DNA of 64,000 nucleotides from Campylobacter sp. RM5004 (GTDB lineage Bacteria; Campylobacterota; Campylobacteria; Campylobacterales; Campylobacteraceae): NCBI RefSeq assembly GCF_022369455.1, contig NZ_CP059599.1, positions 772,409 to 836,408 of the forward strand, read 5' to 3'. Shown piece by piece: positions 43,435 to 52,066 of this stretch (position 1 is its first letter; each line of letters starts with the position of its first letter). The notes under the pieces were generated by a model. It saw only the letters and a program-made list of their open reading frames with translations, ran no database searches and was not told where the DNA came from. The position numbers and the translations under genes were made by a program.

Positions 43435-44724
43435 TTAAAAAATATTCATAACAACAATTCCAGCAATAATCGCTGCAACAAAACCAATAGGTATAGCCTT
43501 AACAATCAAGCCTTTAAACAAGCTATCTTTATGCTCGTTTGAAATAGCACCAAGCACAAGTGAGCCGCCAGAGCTAAATGGAGAAATTGCACTTGCTTGA
43601 GCTCCAATTACTATACAAGTAAAAAGCACAACTTCACTAAATCCACTAGCAAGACTTAAAGTAGGCACAAGTGGGAAAAGTGCAGGAGTAACCACACCTA
43701 ATGTGCTAGAAAATAGCGACATAATAGTAGCTATTATCATCATCATTATAGGAATAATAATTTTAGGCACATTAGTTTCTACAAAGCCTGATAATTGATT
43801 TATAACTCCAGCTTTTGTAGCAATACTTACTAATATCCCAACTCCGCAAATCATAATCAAAGTTCCCCAAGGAATGAGAGCTACCACCTTTTTTTCATCA
43901 CCTAATTTTAAAAGCAAAGATATAGCTACAAAAATGATTGCAATTAGTCCTATATCTATTTTTGAGTTTATAAAACTTATTGTTTTAGCATTTGGAAAAG
44001 CTATGTGAAGTAGTGGAAAAACAAGCACCAAACACATCATTAAAACCATTAAAATAAGTGTTGTTTTTTGTTTTTTATCAAAGGTTATTACTTCATCTAA
44101 AAGGTTTATTTTTACATTGTTTTTCTTAGCTTTTAAAACAAAAAATGTAATCACAAAAATAGGCAAAATAAATGTAAATAAAAATATCACAAACGCATCA
44201 TTAAACGCTACTTCTTGACTAATCCCAGCATTTTGCATCAAACCACGAAATATTATTCCGCTTTGTGAAGTTGGAAAATTTGCTCCGCCTAAAGCTCCAT
44301 AGTTAATCGCCATTGCCCCGCCAACTCTATCAAGCCCTGTTTTTTCACATAGTAAAAATGTAATAGGAGCCATAAACGCTAGCACGCTGTAAAATCCAGC
44401 ACCCATAGCAGCAATTAATGCAGATACTAAAAATATAGCATAAGGTAAAAAATAAGGATAATTTTCAAATTTTTTGATTAGAAATGCTGCTAGTTTTTCT
44501 AGTGTTCCATTTACACTTGCGAAGTTATAAAACAGCGAAACTGCAAATATAACAAAAAATATAGAAATAGGCCAAAATGCAATGATTTCTTTAGGTTTTA
44601 AATCCATAAAAAATGCACCTATGATATATGCAAAAATCATTGCAAATATACCTATATTTAGCTTTGTTATATAACCAATAGCAATAGATAAAATTATTGC
44701 TAAAATAATAAAAGATGTAAGCAT
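43435..44724 (-). CDS. MatC-like (SLC13/IT superfamily) carboxylate transporter
   Basis: 429 residues, about 11-12 helices. The N-terminal MatC-like domain (KLNIGIFAMIFAYIIGAFFMDLKPKEIIAFWP) and two re-entrant motifs (GALGGANFPTSQSGIIF near 150-166; ASAISPFSSGGSLVLG near 381-396) are seen. Likely takes up malonate-like or other organic acids. Divergent from the FAD/Fe-S dehydrogenase with 63 bases between, so the three genes probably form one catabolic unit. Confidence 0.83.
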   Translation of the reverse strand: MLTSFIILAIILSIAIGYITKLNIGIFAMIFAYIIGAFFMDLKPKEIIAFWPISIFFVIFAVSLFYNFASVNGTLEKLAAFLIKKFENYPYFLPYAIFLVSALIAAMGAGFYSVLAFMAPITFLLCEKTGLDRVGGAMAINYGALGGANFPTSQSGIIFRGLMQNAGISQEVAFNDAFVIFLFTFILPIFVITFFVLKAKKNNVKINLLDEVITFDKKQKTTLILMVLMMCLVLVFPLLHIAFPNAKTISFINSKIDIGLIAIIFVAISLLLKLGDEKKVVALIPWGTLIMICGVGILVSIATKAGVINQLSGFVETNVPKIIIPIMMMIIATIMSLFSSTLGVVTPALFPLVPTLSLASGFSEVVLFTCIVIGAQASAISPFSSGGSLVLGAISNEHKDSLFKGLIVKAIPIGFVAAIIAGIVVMNIF

Positions 44725-44787
44725 AATTTTTCCTTTCTTTTAAATAAATTATTTTATTATAACACTAACTTTATTTAGGAGGAAGTT

Positions 44788-47520
44788 GTGAATAATTATG
44801 AAATGTTTTTTAATGAAGCAAAGTATATTTTTAAAGATAGGATTTTTAATGATTATCTTAGATGTTTTGCTTATGGGGTTGATGCGTCTTGTTATAAATA
44901 TGTTCCAAAAATCGTAGTAATTGCTAAGAGTGAAGCAGAGATTAAAGAAATCATTCGCTTAGCAAATCTATATAAAACTCCGCTAAATTTTCGTGCAGCT
45001 GGCACAAGTCTTAGCGGTCAAAGTTCTACTGATAGTGTTTTGGTTGTTATTAAATATGCTTTTAAAGAAATAAATGTAAGCAAAAATGCAGATGAAATCA
45101 CACTTGGCTGTGGGGTTGTCGGCGTTCATGCAAATACGGCTTTAAGCAAACTTTTTAAAAAAATCGGACCTGATCCAGCTACAATTAATTCAGCTTTAAT
45201 AGGCGGAATAATCAATAACAACTCAAGTGGTATGTGCTGTGGTACAAAGGATAATTCTTATAAGACTTTAAATAGTATTAGAGTGATTTTAAATGATGGC
45301 ACTATTTTAGATACAGCCGATGCTAAAAGTGTGAGTGATTTTAAAAAATCTCATGCAAAATTATTAAATGAATTAAAAGAGCTTAAAAATCAAATTAGAA
45401 ATGATGCTGAATTAAATAATCTTATAAAGCGTAAGTTTAAGATAAAAAATACCACAGGATATTCATTAAATGCCTTTGTTGATTATGATGATGAAATAGA
45501 TATTTTAGCTCATTTATTTATAGGAAGTGAAGGGACTTTAGGTTTTGTCAGCAAAGCAAGGTTAAGAACTATTGATGATTTACCTTACAAAGCCTGTGCT
45601 TTATTATTTTTCCTAAATATAGAAGATGCAGCAAATACTATTAGTGAATTTGCAAAATGCGATTTTATAAACTCGGCTGAGATTATGGATTATGCAAGTT
45701 TAAATGCAGCAAGTAGCTATGATGAATTAAAAGAGCTTTTAAGTGATATTAAGCAAGGTTATACCTGTGTTTTAATTCAAACTGAAAGTGATAAAGAAAA
45801 TATCTTAGATGAAAATATAAAAAAGATTAAAGAGCTTTCAAACAAGACTTATAAATCTTATTTTTCTAAAGATAAAAATGAATATGATTTATGGTGGAAG
45901 ATTAGAAAAGCACTTTTACCTATTGCAGCAAGTAAAAGAGAGCCAAATGCAACGGTAATTACTGAAGATGTTTGCTTTGAAGTAAAAGATTTAGCAAAGG
46001 GTATTAAAGAAATTCAGAATTTATTTTTAGAATTTGGCTTTGATGGAATAATATTCGGTCATGCGCTAGCTGGAAATATTCACTTTATTATTACGCCTAA
46101 TTTAAATGATAAAACTGAATTTGATAATTTTGCAAAATTAGTTGAAAAGATGTCAATCGTAGTAGCAAGCTATGGTGGAAGTATTAAAGCAGAGCATGGA
46201 ACAGGAAGAATGGTTGCTCCGTTTGTAGAAGTTGAGTGGGGCAAAAAAGCTTATGAGATTAATTGCAAAATAAAAGAGATTTTTGATAAAGATAATATCT
46301 TTAATCCTGATGTAATCATTACAAAAGATAAAGATATTTATAAAAAGAATATAAAAAATCCAAGCTTAGTTGATGAAGCTCTAAATTTATGTATGGAATG
46401 CGGATTTTGCGAAAGATTTTGTCCTTCAAATGAATTTACTTTAAGCCCAAGACAAAGAATTGCAGTGCTTAAAGAAATGAAAAGCTTAGAAAGTTTAAAC
46501 GATACCGATAGCAGACAAAAATTAAAAGAGATGAAAAAGCTTTATAATTTTTATGTAGATACTAGCTGTGCAGCCTGTGGGGTTTGCTCTATGGTTTGTC
46601 CTTTAGGGATAAATTTTGCTGATTTTAGCTTAAATTATAGAAAAGCTAGTCAAGGTGCTATTTCAAAAATCATTGGTAATTTAGCTTATAACAATCATCA
46701 AAGAACTTTAAAACTTGCAAAATCATCACTAAAAATAGCAAATAAATTTGATAATTTTAAACTAAACAATGTATTAGCGACATTTTCTATGCCACAAAGT
46801 AGAAATTATTTGCCACTTGCAAATGATTATAATTATAAAAGCAATACGCAAAAAGAAAATGTTATTTATTTTACAAGTTGCTTAAATAAAGCCTTTAAGC
46901 CAAATGCTAAGATGAGTGATAAAAGAGCCTTACAAGAAGTATTTGAAAGCTTATGCAAAAAAGCTGGAATTGGAATAATCTATGCTCCAAACGACTTATG
47001 CTGTGGTAAAGCTTATGAAAATTATGCAGATATTCAAAGTAAAAATGAAGCAAAACTTAGCGAATTTATAGCAAATGCAAATGCTGATATCGTAATTGAT
47101 CATAGTGCATGTTCAGCAAAAATGCTTAAAAATCATAAAGTTTATGATTTGGCTGATTATTTATATAAGGTTATTGCTCCAAGGCTTAAGATTAAACAAA
47201 TTGATGAGGTAATAGGGCTTTATATAATGTGTGCTGCTAGAAAAATGCATATTGAAAATAGCTTAATAGAACTTGCAAAAATGTGTGCTAAAAATGTAGT
47301 TCTTGATAATGATACATATTGCTGTGGCTTTGCAGGATATAAAGGCTTTTTAACTCCAAAATTAAATATAAGTGCGACAAATAATTTTAAGAAATTTTAT
47401 GCAAATACAAATATTAAAAGAGGGTTTTCAAGCTCAAGCACTTGCGAAGTAGGGCTTAGTGATGCCACTAACATTTCATGGCAACACATTGCATATTTGC
47501 TAGATGAATGCAGTGAATAG
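44788..47520 (+). CDS. FAD/4Fe-4S D-lactate-type dehydrogenase, fused
   Basis: 910 residues combining functions that other bacteria split between GlcD and GlpC-like subunits. FAD_binding_4 (about 40-200, FRAAGTSLSGQSSTDSV), FAD-oxidase C (to about 520, with FGHALAGNIHF and EHGTGRMV), two 4Fe-4S motifs (CMECGFCERFC near 534, CAACGVCSMVC near 594) and CCG repeats (CCGKAYE near 738, CCGFAGYKG near 847). Oxidises D-lactate or a related 2-hydroxyacid at the inner membrane into the quinone pool; comparable to C. jejuni Cj1585. Substrate could differ given the neighbouring genes. Confidence 0.9.
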   Translation: MNNYEMFFNEAKYIFKDRIFNDYLRCFAYGVDASCYKYVPKIVVIAKSEAEIKEIIRLANLYKTPLNFRAAGTSLSGQSSTDSVLVVIKYAFKEINVSKNADEITLGCGVVGVHANTALSKLFKKIGPDPATINSALIGGIINNNSSGMCCGTKDNSYKTLNSIRVILNDGTILDTADAKSVSDFKKSHAKLLNELKELKNQIRNDAELNNLIKRKFKIKNTTGYSLNAFVDYDDEIDILAHLFIGSEGTLGFVSKARLRTIDDLPYKACALLFFLNIEDAANTISEFAKCDFINSAEIMDYASLNAASSYDELKELLSDIKQGYTCVLIQTESDKENILDENIKKIKELSNKTYKSYFSKDKNEYDLWWKIRKALLPIAASKREPNATVITEDVCFEVKDLAKGIKEIQNLFLEFGFDGIIFGHALAGNIHFIITPNLNDKTEFDNFAKLVEKMSIVVASYGGSIKAEHGTGRMVAPFVEVEWGKKAYEINCKIKEIFDKDNIFNPDVIITKDKDIYKKNIKNPSLVDEALNLCMECGFCERFCPSNEFTLSPRQRIAVLKEMKSLESLNDTDSRQKLKEMKKLYNFYVDTSCAACGVCSMVCPLGINFADFSLNYRKASQGAISKIIGNLAYNNHQRTLKLAKSSLKIANKFDNFKLNNVLATFSMPQSRNYLPLANDYNYKSNTQKENVIYFTSCLNKAFKPNAKMSDKRALQEVFESLCKKAGIGIIYAPNDLCCGKAYENYADIQSKNEAKLSEFIANANADIVIDHSACSAKMLKNHKVYDLADYLYKVIAPRLKIKQIDEVIGLYIMCAARKMHIENSLIELAKMCAKNVVLDNDTYCCGFAGYKGFLTPKLNISATNNFKKFYANTNIKRGFSSSSTCEVGLSDATNISWQHIAYLLDECSE

Positions 47521-47525
47521 GTCTT

Positions 47526-47611
47526 AATTCCTATTTCGTAATTCTTTAGATTTTAATACTTAAAAATCAAGGGAATTTGAATTAGGAAATTAAAAATCCT
47601 AATTCAAATTC
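47526..47611. repeat. Three dispersed-repeat copies between convergent genes
   Basis: A minus copy of the GTA-variant at 47526-47544, then plus 47573-47591 and minus 47595-47611, each with one indel; the latter two give a 15-bp stem with a nine-base loop. Placed between the dehydrogenase and sdaA stops as a two-way terminator. Confidence 0.88.
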
Positions 47612-47621
47612 TAAATAAAAA

Positions 47622-48986
47622 TTAGCAAAATTTCTTATAATTTGTAGCTAATCCTGCAAGGCTTGTTTCTTTGTATCTTGTATCCATATCCTTGCCTGTT
47701 TCATACATAGTTTTAATTACTTCATCAAGCCCAACGCTAGGAGCACTCTCTCTATCCATAGCCATTTTTGCTGCGCTTACAGCTTTTATAGCTCCGAATA
47801 CATTACGCTCAATGCAAGGTATTTGCACAAGTCCTGCAACAGGATCGCAAGTAAGCCCTAAATGATGCTCCATTGCAATCTCAGCTGCAGAGCAACAATC
47901 AATCGGACTTGCACCCATGCTAAATGCAAACGAAGCTGCCGCCATTGAAGATGCTGAGCCAATTTCTGCTTGACAACCAGCTTCAGCTCCACTAATACTT
48001 GCGTTTTTCTTAAATAATGAACCTATTGCCATCGATACTAATAAAAAGTCTCTAATGTCCTTTTCACTCATACTTTTTACATGTTCTTTTAAGTATAAAA
48101 GCACAGCAGGAACAACAGCACAAGCTCCATTTGTTGGAGCAGTTACTACACGATTACCTGCTGCATTTTCTTCTGAAACACTCATAGCATAAAGGCTAAA
48201 ATAATCAATAAAATCTAAATCACCTTTACGATTTAAGTGTTTATCTCCTAATAATGCAAGTTTTTTTGCAAGTGCAGGAGCTCTTCTTTTAAGCTTGATT
48301 GGTCCAGGTAAAATTAATTCATTTGAATTAGCACCTGCTATAAAGCTATCATGCATAGCTTCGTAAATCTCTTTGCAATAATTATTTATATATTCTTCGC
48401 TATTAAAGTTAAGTTCATAAAGCATTGCAATTTCGGCTATATTTTTATTATATTTATTACATAGCCACAAAAGTTCTGTAGCACTATCAAAAGAATAATC
48501 ATAATTTTTTTCATCTGAGCTATTGCTTTGGCATTTGATTTCATCTTCATTTTTAATAAATCCACCGCCAACTGAATAATAAGTCTTAGCCTTAATGCAA
48601 GTATTATTAGCAAATGCTTCTATTGTTAGGGCGTTTTCGTGATATTGTTTAAACTCATTAGAAAATACAATATCGCTATTTTCATTAAAATCAATCTCTT
48701 TTACTCCGCCTAATAAAAGCTTTCGCTCATTTAATCTTAATAAAACTTCTTGCTTTTGCTTTGCGCTAATTGTCTTTACGTTTAAGCCACTTAGACCTAA
48801 AACCACAGCAATATCGCTTAAATGCCCTTTACCAGTAAGTGATAAAGAGCCAAATAAAGTAACTTTAATTCTTGTAATTTCATCTAAATTTAAATCTTTT
48901 AAAAACTCATTTCCTGCTACAAAAGGTCCAACCGTGTGCGAGCTTGATGGTCCTATGCCGATTTTAAAAATACTTAAATTACTCAT
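47622..48986 (-). CDS. sdaA: L-serine dehydratase
   Basis: Deaminates L-serine to pyruvate, a main carbon source route in Campylobacter. 454 residues, single-chain Fe-S type: IGIGPSSSHTVGPF at 9-22 and C-terminal SGAEAGCQAEIGSA, GLTCDPVAGLVQIPCIERN with the cluster cysteines. Overlaps sdaC by four bases. Confidence 0.97.
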   Translation of the reverse strand: MSNLSIFKIGIGPSSSHTVGPFVAGNEFLKDLNLDEITRIKVTLFGSLSLTGKGHLSDIAVVLGLSGLNVKTISAKQKQEVLLRLNERKLLLGGVKEIDFNENSDIVFSNEFKQYHENALTIEAFANNTCIKAKTYYSVGGGFIKNEDEIKCQSNSSDEKNYDYSFDSATELLWLCNKYNKNIAEIAMLYELNFNSEEYINNYCKEIYEAMHDSFIAGANSNELILPGPIKLKRRAPALAKKLALLGDKHLNRKGDLDFIDYFSLYAMSVSEENAAGNRVVTAPTNGACAVVPAVLLYLKEHVKSMSEKDIRDFLLVSMAIGSLFKKNASISGAEAGCQAEIGSASSMAAASFAFSMGASPIDCCSAAEIAMEHHLGLTCDPVAGLVQIPCIERNVFGAIKAVSAAKMAMDRESAPSVGLDEVIKTMYETGKDMDTRYKETSLAGLATNYKKFC

Positions 48987-50194
48987 GATATCATCTTATA
49001 AACTACGCTAGTAATTGTGATAATTCCCATAATAGCTACGAAATAACAAGCCGCACCATTTTTGTAAGTTCTAAGCTCAGGAATTTTGTATATCGCATAT
49101 ACAGGCATTAAAAATAATATAACAGCAATAATAGGACCGCCCAAATCTTCTATAAATCCTAAAATACTAGGATTGTAAAATGCAACTATTATCATAGTTA
49201 CATACATAAATATAGTTGTAAAGGCATTGTTTTTACTAACTTCTTTTCCGCTTACTTTTTTAATAAGTCCGTTTAAGCCTTCTCTAGCACCAAAATAGTG
49301 TCCAAAAAAGCTAGTTAAAATCGCCAAAAACGCAACAGCAGGAGCACCATAGCTTATAATATTTCCTTCAAATTTATTAGCAAAATAGCTAAGAATTGGA
49401 ATATTTGCATCTCTTGCAATAGCAAACTCACTTTTATCAAGGCATAAAATACAAGAAAATACAAAAAACATAACAAATACTAATAAAAGTGTAGCGTTAT
49501 TAAATAATATTTGCTTTCTTTTTGCGTCTGAGTTTTCTTTATACTCATTATAAGTATTTAAGCTAAAAGTTGAAATTGCAGGAGAGTGATTGAAACTAAA
49601 TACAAGCACAGGTAAAGTAAGCCATATTGTAGTAATAAATTCTTTAATACTTGGAACTTCACCTAAAACTCCTAATTTCCAGTGTGGTATTAAATAAAGT
49701 GAGAATAAAAATAATATTAAGCATAATGGATAAACAAGCCACTCACATACTTTAGTTACTAAATTTTCATTAGTAAACATTACAGCCATCATAATAGTAA
49801 TTAAAATAATAGCTAAGATTAAGCGATTTGGCTCAGCTAAGCCTAATTGATTTACCATAAATGAGCTTATTGTGTTTGTAATACCAACCCCATAAGCAAG
49901 ACAAATAGGATAAATTGCAAAAAAGTATAAAAATGTAATCACAATTCCAACTTCTTTACCAAAGTATTTATTCACAGCATCAGTAATATCTCCACCTTTA
50001 GTAGAACCTACGAAATATGATAGAAATAAATGTGATAAATAAGTCATCGGAAAAATTAAAACACACATTAAAACAATAGGCCAAAAGCCACCCGTTCCTG
50101 CACGAATAGGTAAGAATAATATCCCAGCACCTACTGCAGTGCCAAATAATGAAAACATCCAACGATTGTCAAACTCGCTCCATTTTTTCATCAT
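48983..50194 (-). CDS. sdaC: Serine transporter SdaC
   Basis: 403 residues, 11 helices, HAAAP family; TAVGAGILFLPIRAG near 19-33 is the family N-terminus. Imports L-serine with protons or sodium for SdaA. First gene of sdaC-sdaA; AAGGAGTA ribosome site. Confidence 0.96.
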   Translation of the reverse strand: MMKKWSEFDNRWMFSLFGTAVGAGILFLPIRAGTGGFWPIVLMCVLIFPMTYLSHLFLSYFVGSTKGGDITDAVNKYFGKEVGIVITFLYFFAIYPICLAYGVGITNTISSFMVNQLGLAEPNRLILAIILITIMMAVMFTNENLVTKVCEWLVYPLCLILFLFSLYLIPHWKLGVLGEVPSIKEFITTIWLTLPVLVFSFNHSPAISTFSLNTYNEYKENSDAKRKQILFNNATLLLVFVMFFVFSCILCLDKSEFAIARDANIPILSYFANKFEGNIISYGAPAVAFLAILTSFFGHYFGAREGLNGLIKKVSGKEVSKNNAFTTIFMYVTMIIVAFYNPSILGFIEDLGGPIIAVILFLMPVYAIYKIPELRTYKNGAACYFVAIMGIITITSVVYKMIS

Positions 50195-50351
50195 TACTCC
50201 TTAAAATAAATTAAAGCCGTTATTTTAGTTATAAAAATATAATTTTTATAAATTTTCAAGAAATTTTATAAAAAATGTTACTCATGGTTACAATCACTTC
50301 GTTGTTTTAAAAAATATGTTTTGATTATGATTTTTATTTTCTTTTTTAATA

Positions 50352-50357
50352 TATAAT
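50352..50357 (+). promoter_or_regulatory. -10 box (TATAAT) of the 37-aa gene
   Basis: Consensus TATAAT 32 bases before the small gene at 50390. Confidence 0.5.
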
Positions 50358-50389
50358 TTAAAAATATTACTAATTTTAAAGGAGATTTT

Positions 50390-50503
50390 ATGAATTTAGT
50401 TCATCCAAAAAGCATTAAAGAAATAATCAAAAAAGATAAATTATCTAAAAATCCCTTTGAGAGATTAATAATAGCTTGTGAAGATAAGGCTGATAAAAAA
50501 TAA
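50390..50503 (+). CDS. 37-aa small basic protein
   Basis: A 37-residue frame with a strong TAAAGGAGATTTT ribosome site and its own -10 box. The sequence is highly charged (12 Lys/Arg, 5 Asp/Glu), predicted helical, with no signal. It ends 67 bases before the sodium:alanine symporter gene. Unrecognised; could be a real small protein or a leader ORF of the symporter. Confidence 0.55.
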   Translation: MNLVHPKSIKEIIKKDKLSKNPFERLIIACEDKADKK

Positions 50504-50533
50504 GCATTGTTACCAAAAACGCTCGAATTTATA

Positions 50534-50539
50534 TATAAT
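50534..50539 (+). promoter_or_regulatory. -10 box (TATAAT) of the symporter gene
   Basis: Consensus TATAAT 31 bases before the TTG start; it separates the symporter from the 37-aa ORF as its own transcript. Confidence 0.55.
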
Positions 50540-50570
50540 GATTTTTTGAATTTTTTATTAAGGAGAGCGT

Positions 50571-51992
50571 TTGCAAAGTTTGTTAAATGAAATTCATTTA
50601 TTTTTAGACACTATAAATGGTTATTTATATACTTATTTTTTAGTGTTTGCTTTAATTATCGTTGGCGTAGTTTATAGCATAATCACTCGTTTTGCTCAAT
50701 TTAGATTAATGGGTAATGTAATTTCACTTTTAAAAGAAAAACAAGATAATAAAAGTGATGTTAGTAGCTTTGAAGCTTTAATGATTTCAACAGCTTCAAG
50801 AGTTGGTATAGGAAATATCGCAGGAATTAGCACGGCTGTTGTTGTTGGTGGTGCAGGAGCTTTATTTTGGATGTGGGTAATGGCATTTATTGGAGGTGCA
50901 AGCGCTTTTGCTGAAAGCACATTAGCACAAGTTTATAAAAGCCGTGATGAAAACGGATTTCGTGGAGGTCCTGCATATTTTATTGAAAAAGGTTTAGGAA
51001 GTAGATTTTTTGGTAAATTATTTTCTGTTATTTTAATAATAACTTATGCGTATGGATTCAATGGACTTCAAAGCCATACTATGACTTCAGCTTTTGCAAT
51101 ATATTTTCCTGATAATTTTAGTTCAGCAAGCGTTGTTATAGGTATTATTTTAAGCGTAGTTGCTTTTGCTTTATTTTTCTCTAATTCAAAATCACTAGGA
51201 AAAGTAAGCTCAATCATAGTTCCTATTATGGCTTTTGTTTATATTTTACTTAGTTTAATTGCTATGATTATGAATTATTCTGAAATACCAGCTGTTTTTT
51301 CATTAATATTTGAAAATGCTTTTGATTTTAAAGCTATTTTTGGTGGTTTTGCGGGTAGCGTTGTAGTTATTGGAATTAAGCGTGGTTTATTTTCAAACGA
51401 AGCAGGTATGGGTTCAGCTCCAAACGCAGCAGCAGCAGCAAATACAAGTCACCCTGTAAAGCAAGGGATTATTCAAAGCTTTTCAGTATTTATTGACTTA
51501 ATTATATGCTCTTGCTCTGGCTTTTTAGTATTATTTTCTACTAGCTATATGGAGCAATTAAGCAAAGGTGAAAAAACTCTAAATGCCTTGCCTATGGTTC
51601 AACAATCTATGATTGAGTATTATGGCACTTGGGGGCTTCATTTTATTACTTTTGCTGTTATTTTATTTGCAGTTACTTCATTAATTGGTAACTTTTATTA
51701 TGCTGATGCAAACGTAAAAAACCTTACAAAAAATAATTTCAATGAATTAGTGTTTAAAATCAGTGCAGTTGCTATGGTATTTATAGGTTCTCAGCTTGAT
51801 TTAGCTGTTGCATGGGATTTAGCTGATATTACAATGGCTGCAATGGCTTCAATTAATATAATTGCGATTTTATTATTAAGCCCTGTTTTAATTAAATGCT
51901 TAAAAGATTATGATGAGCAAAAGAAAAAAGGACTAGATCCAACATTTAGTGCGAAAAAATTAGGAATTAAAAACGCTGAGTGCTGGGATTAA
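50571..51992 (+). CDS. Sodium:alanine symporter family protein (AGCS)
   Basis: 473 residues with about 11 helices; GGPAYFIEKGLGSRFFGKLF near 130-149 is the AGCS signature, SNEAGMGSAPNAAAAANTSHP near 276-296 the conserved second motif. Imports alanine or glycine with Na+. A TTG start with AAGGAGAGCG is used; no in-frame ATG lies nearby. Confidence 0.92.
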   Translation: MQSLLNEIHLFLDTINGYLYTYFLVFALIIVGVVYSIITRFAQFRLMGNVISLLKEKQDNKSDVSSFEALMISTASRVGIGNIAGISTAVVVGGAGALFWMWVMAFIGGASAFAESTLAQVYKSRDENGFRGGPAYFIEKGLGSRFFGKLFSVILIITYAYGFNGLQSHTMTSAFAIYFPDNFSSASVVIGIILSVVAFALFFSNSKSLGKVSSIIVPIMAFVYILLSLIAMIMNYSEIPAVFSLIFENAFDFKAIFGGFAGSVVVIGIKRGLFSNEAGMGSAPNAAAAANTSHPVKQGIIQSFSVFIDLIICSCSGFLVLFSTSYMEQLSKGEKTLNALPMVQQSMIEYYGTWGLHFITFAVILFAVTSLIGNFYYADANVKNLTKNNFNELVFKISAVAMVFIGSQLDLAVAWDLADITMAAMASINIIAILLLSPVLIKCLKDYDEQKKKGLDPTFSAKKLGIKNAECWD

Positions 51993-52022
51993 TCTTAAAA
52001 GGCTTAATGCCTTTTTAAGATT
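51991..52022 (+). terminator. Symporter terminator
   Basis: AATCTTAAAAGGC pairs with GCCTTTTTAAGATT (one bulged T) around TTAAT, directly at the stop. Confidence 0.85.
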
Positions 52023-52023
52023 G

Positions 52024-52066
52024 GAATTTGAATTAGGAATTTGCTTTTAATTCCTATTTTAAATTC
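52024..52066. repeat. Inverted pair of the dispersed repeat between convergent genes
   Basis: Exact plus copy 52024-52041 and minus copy 52049-52066 (one mismatch), loop of seven bases; the right copy touches the helicase stop codon. Confidence 0.92.
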
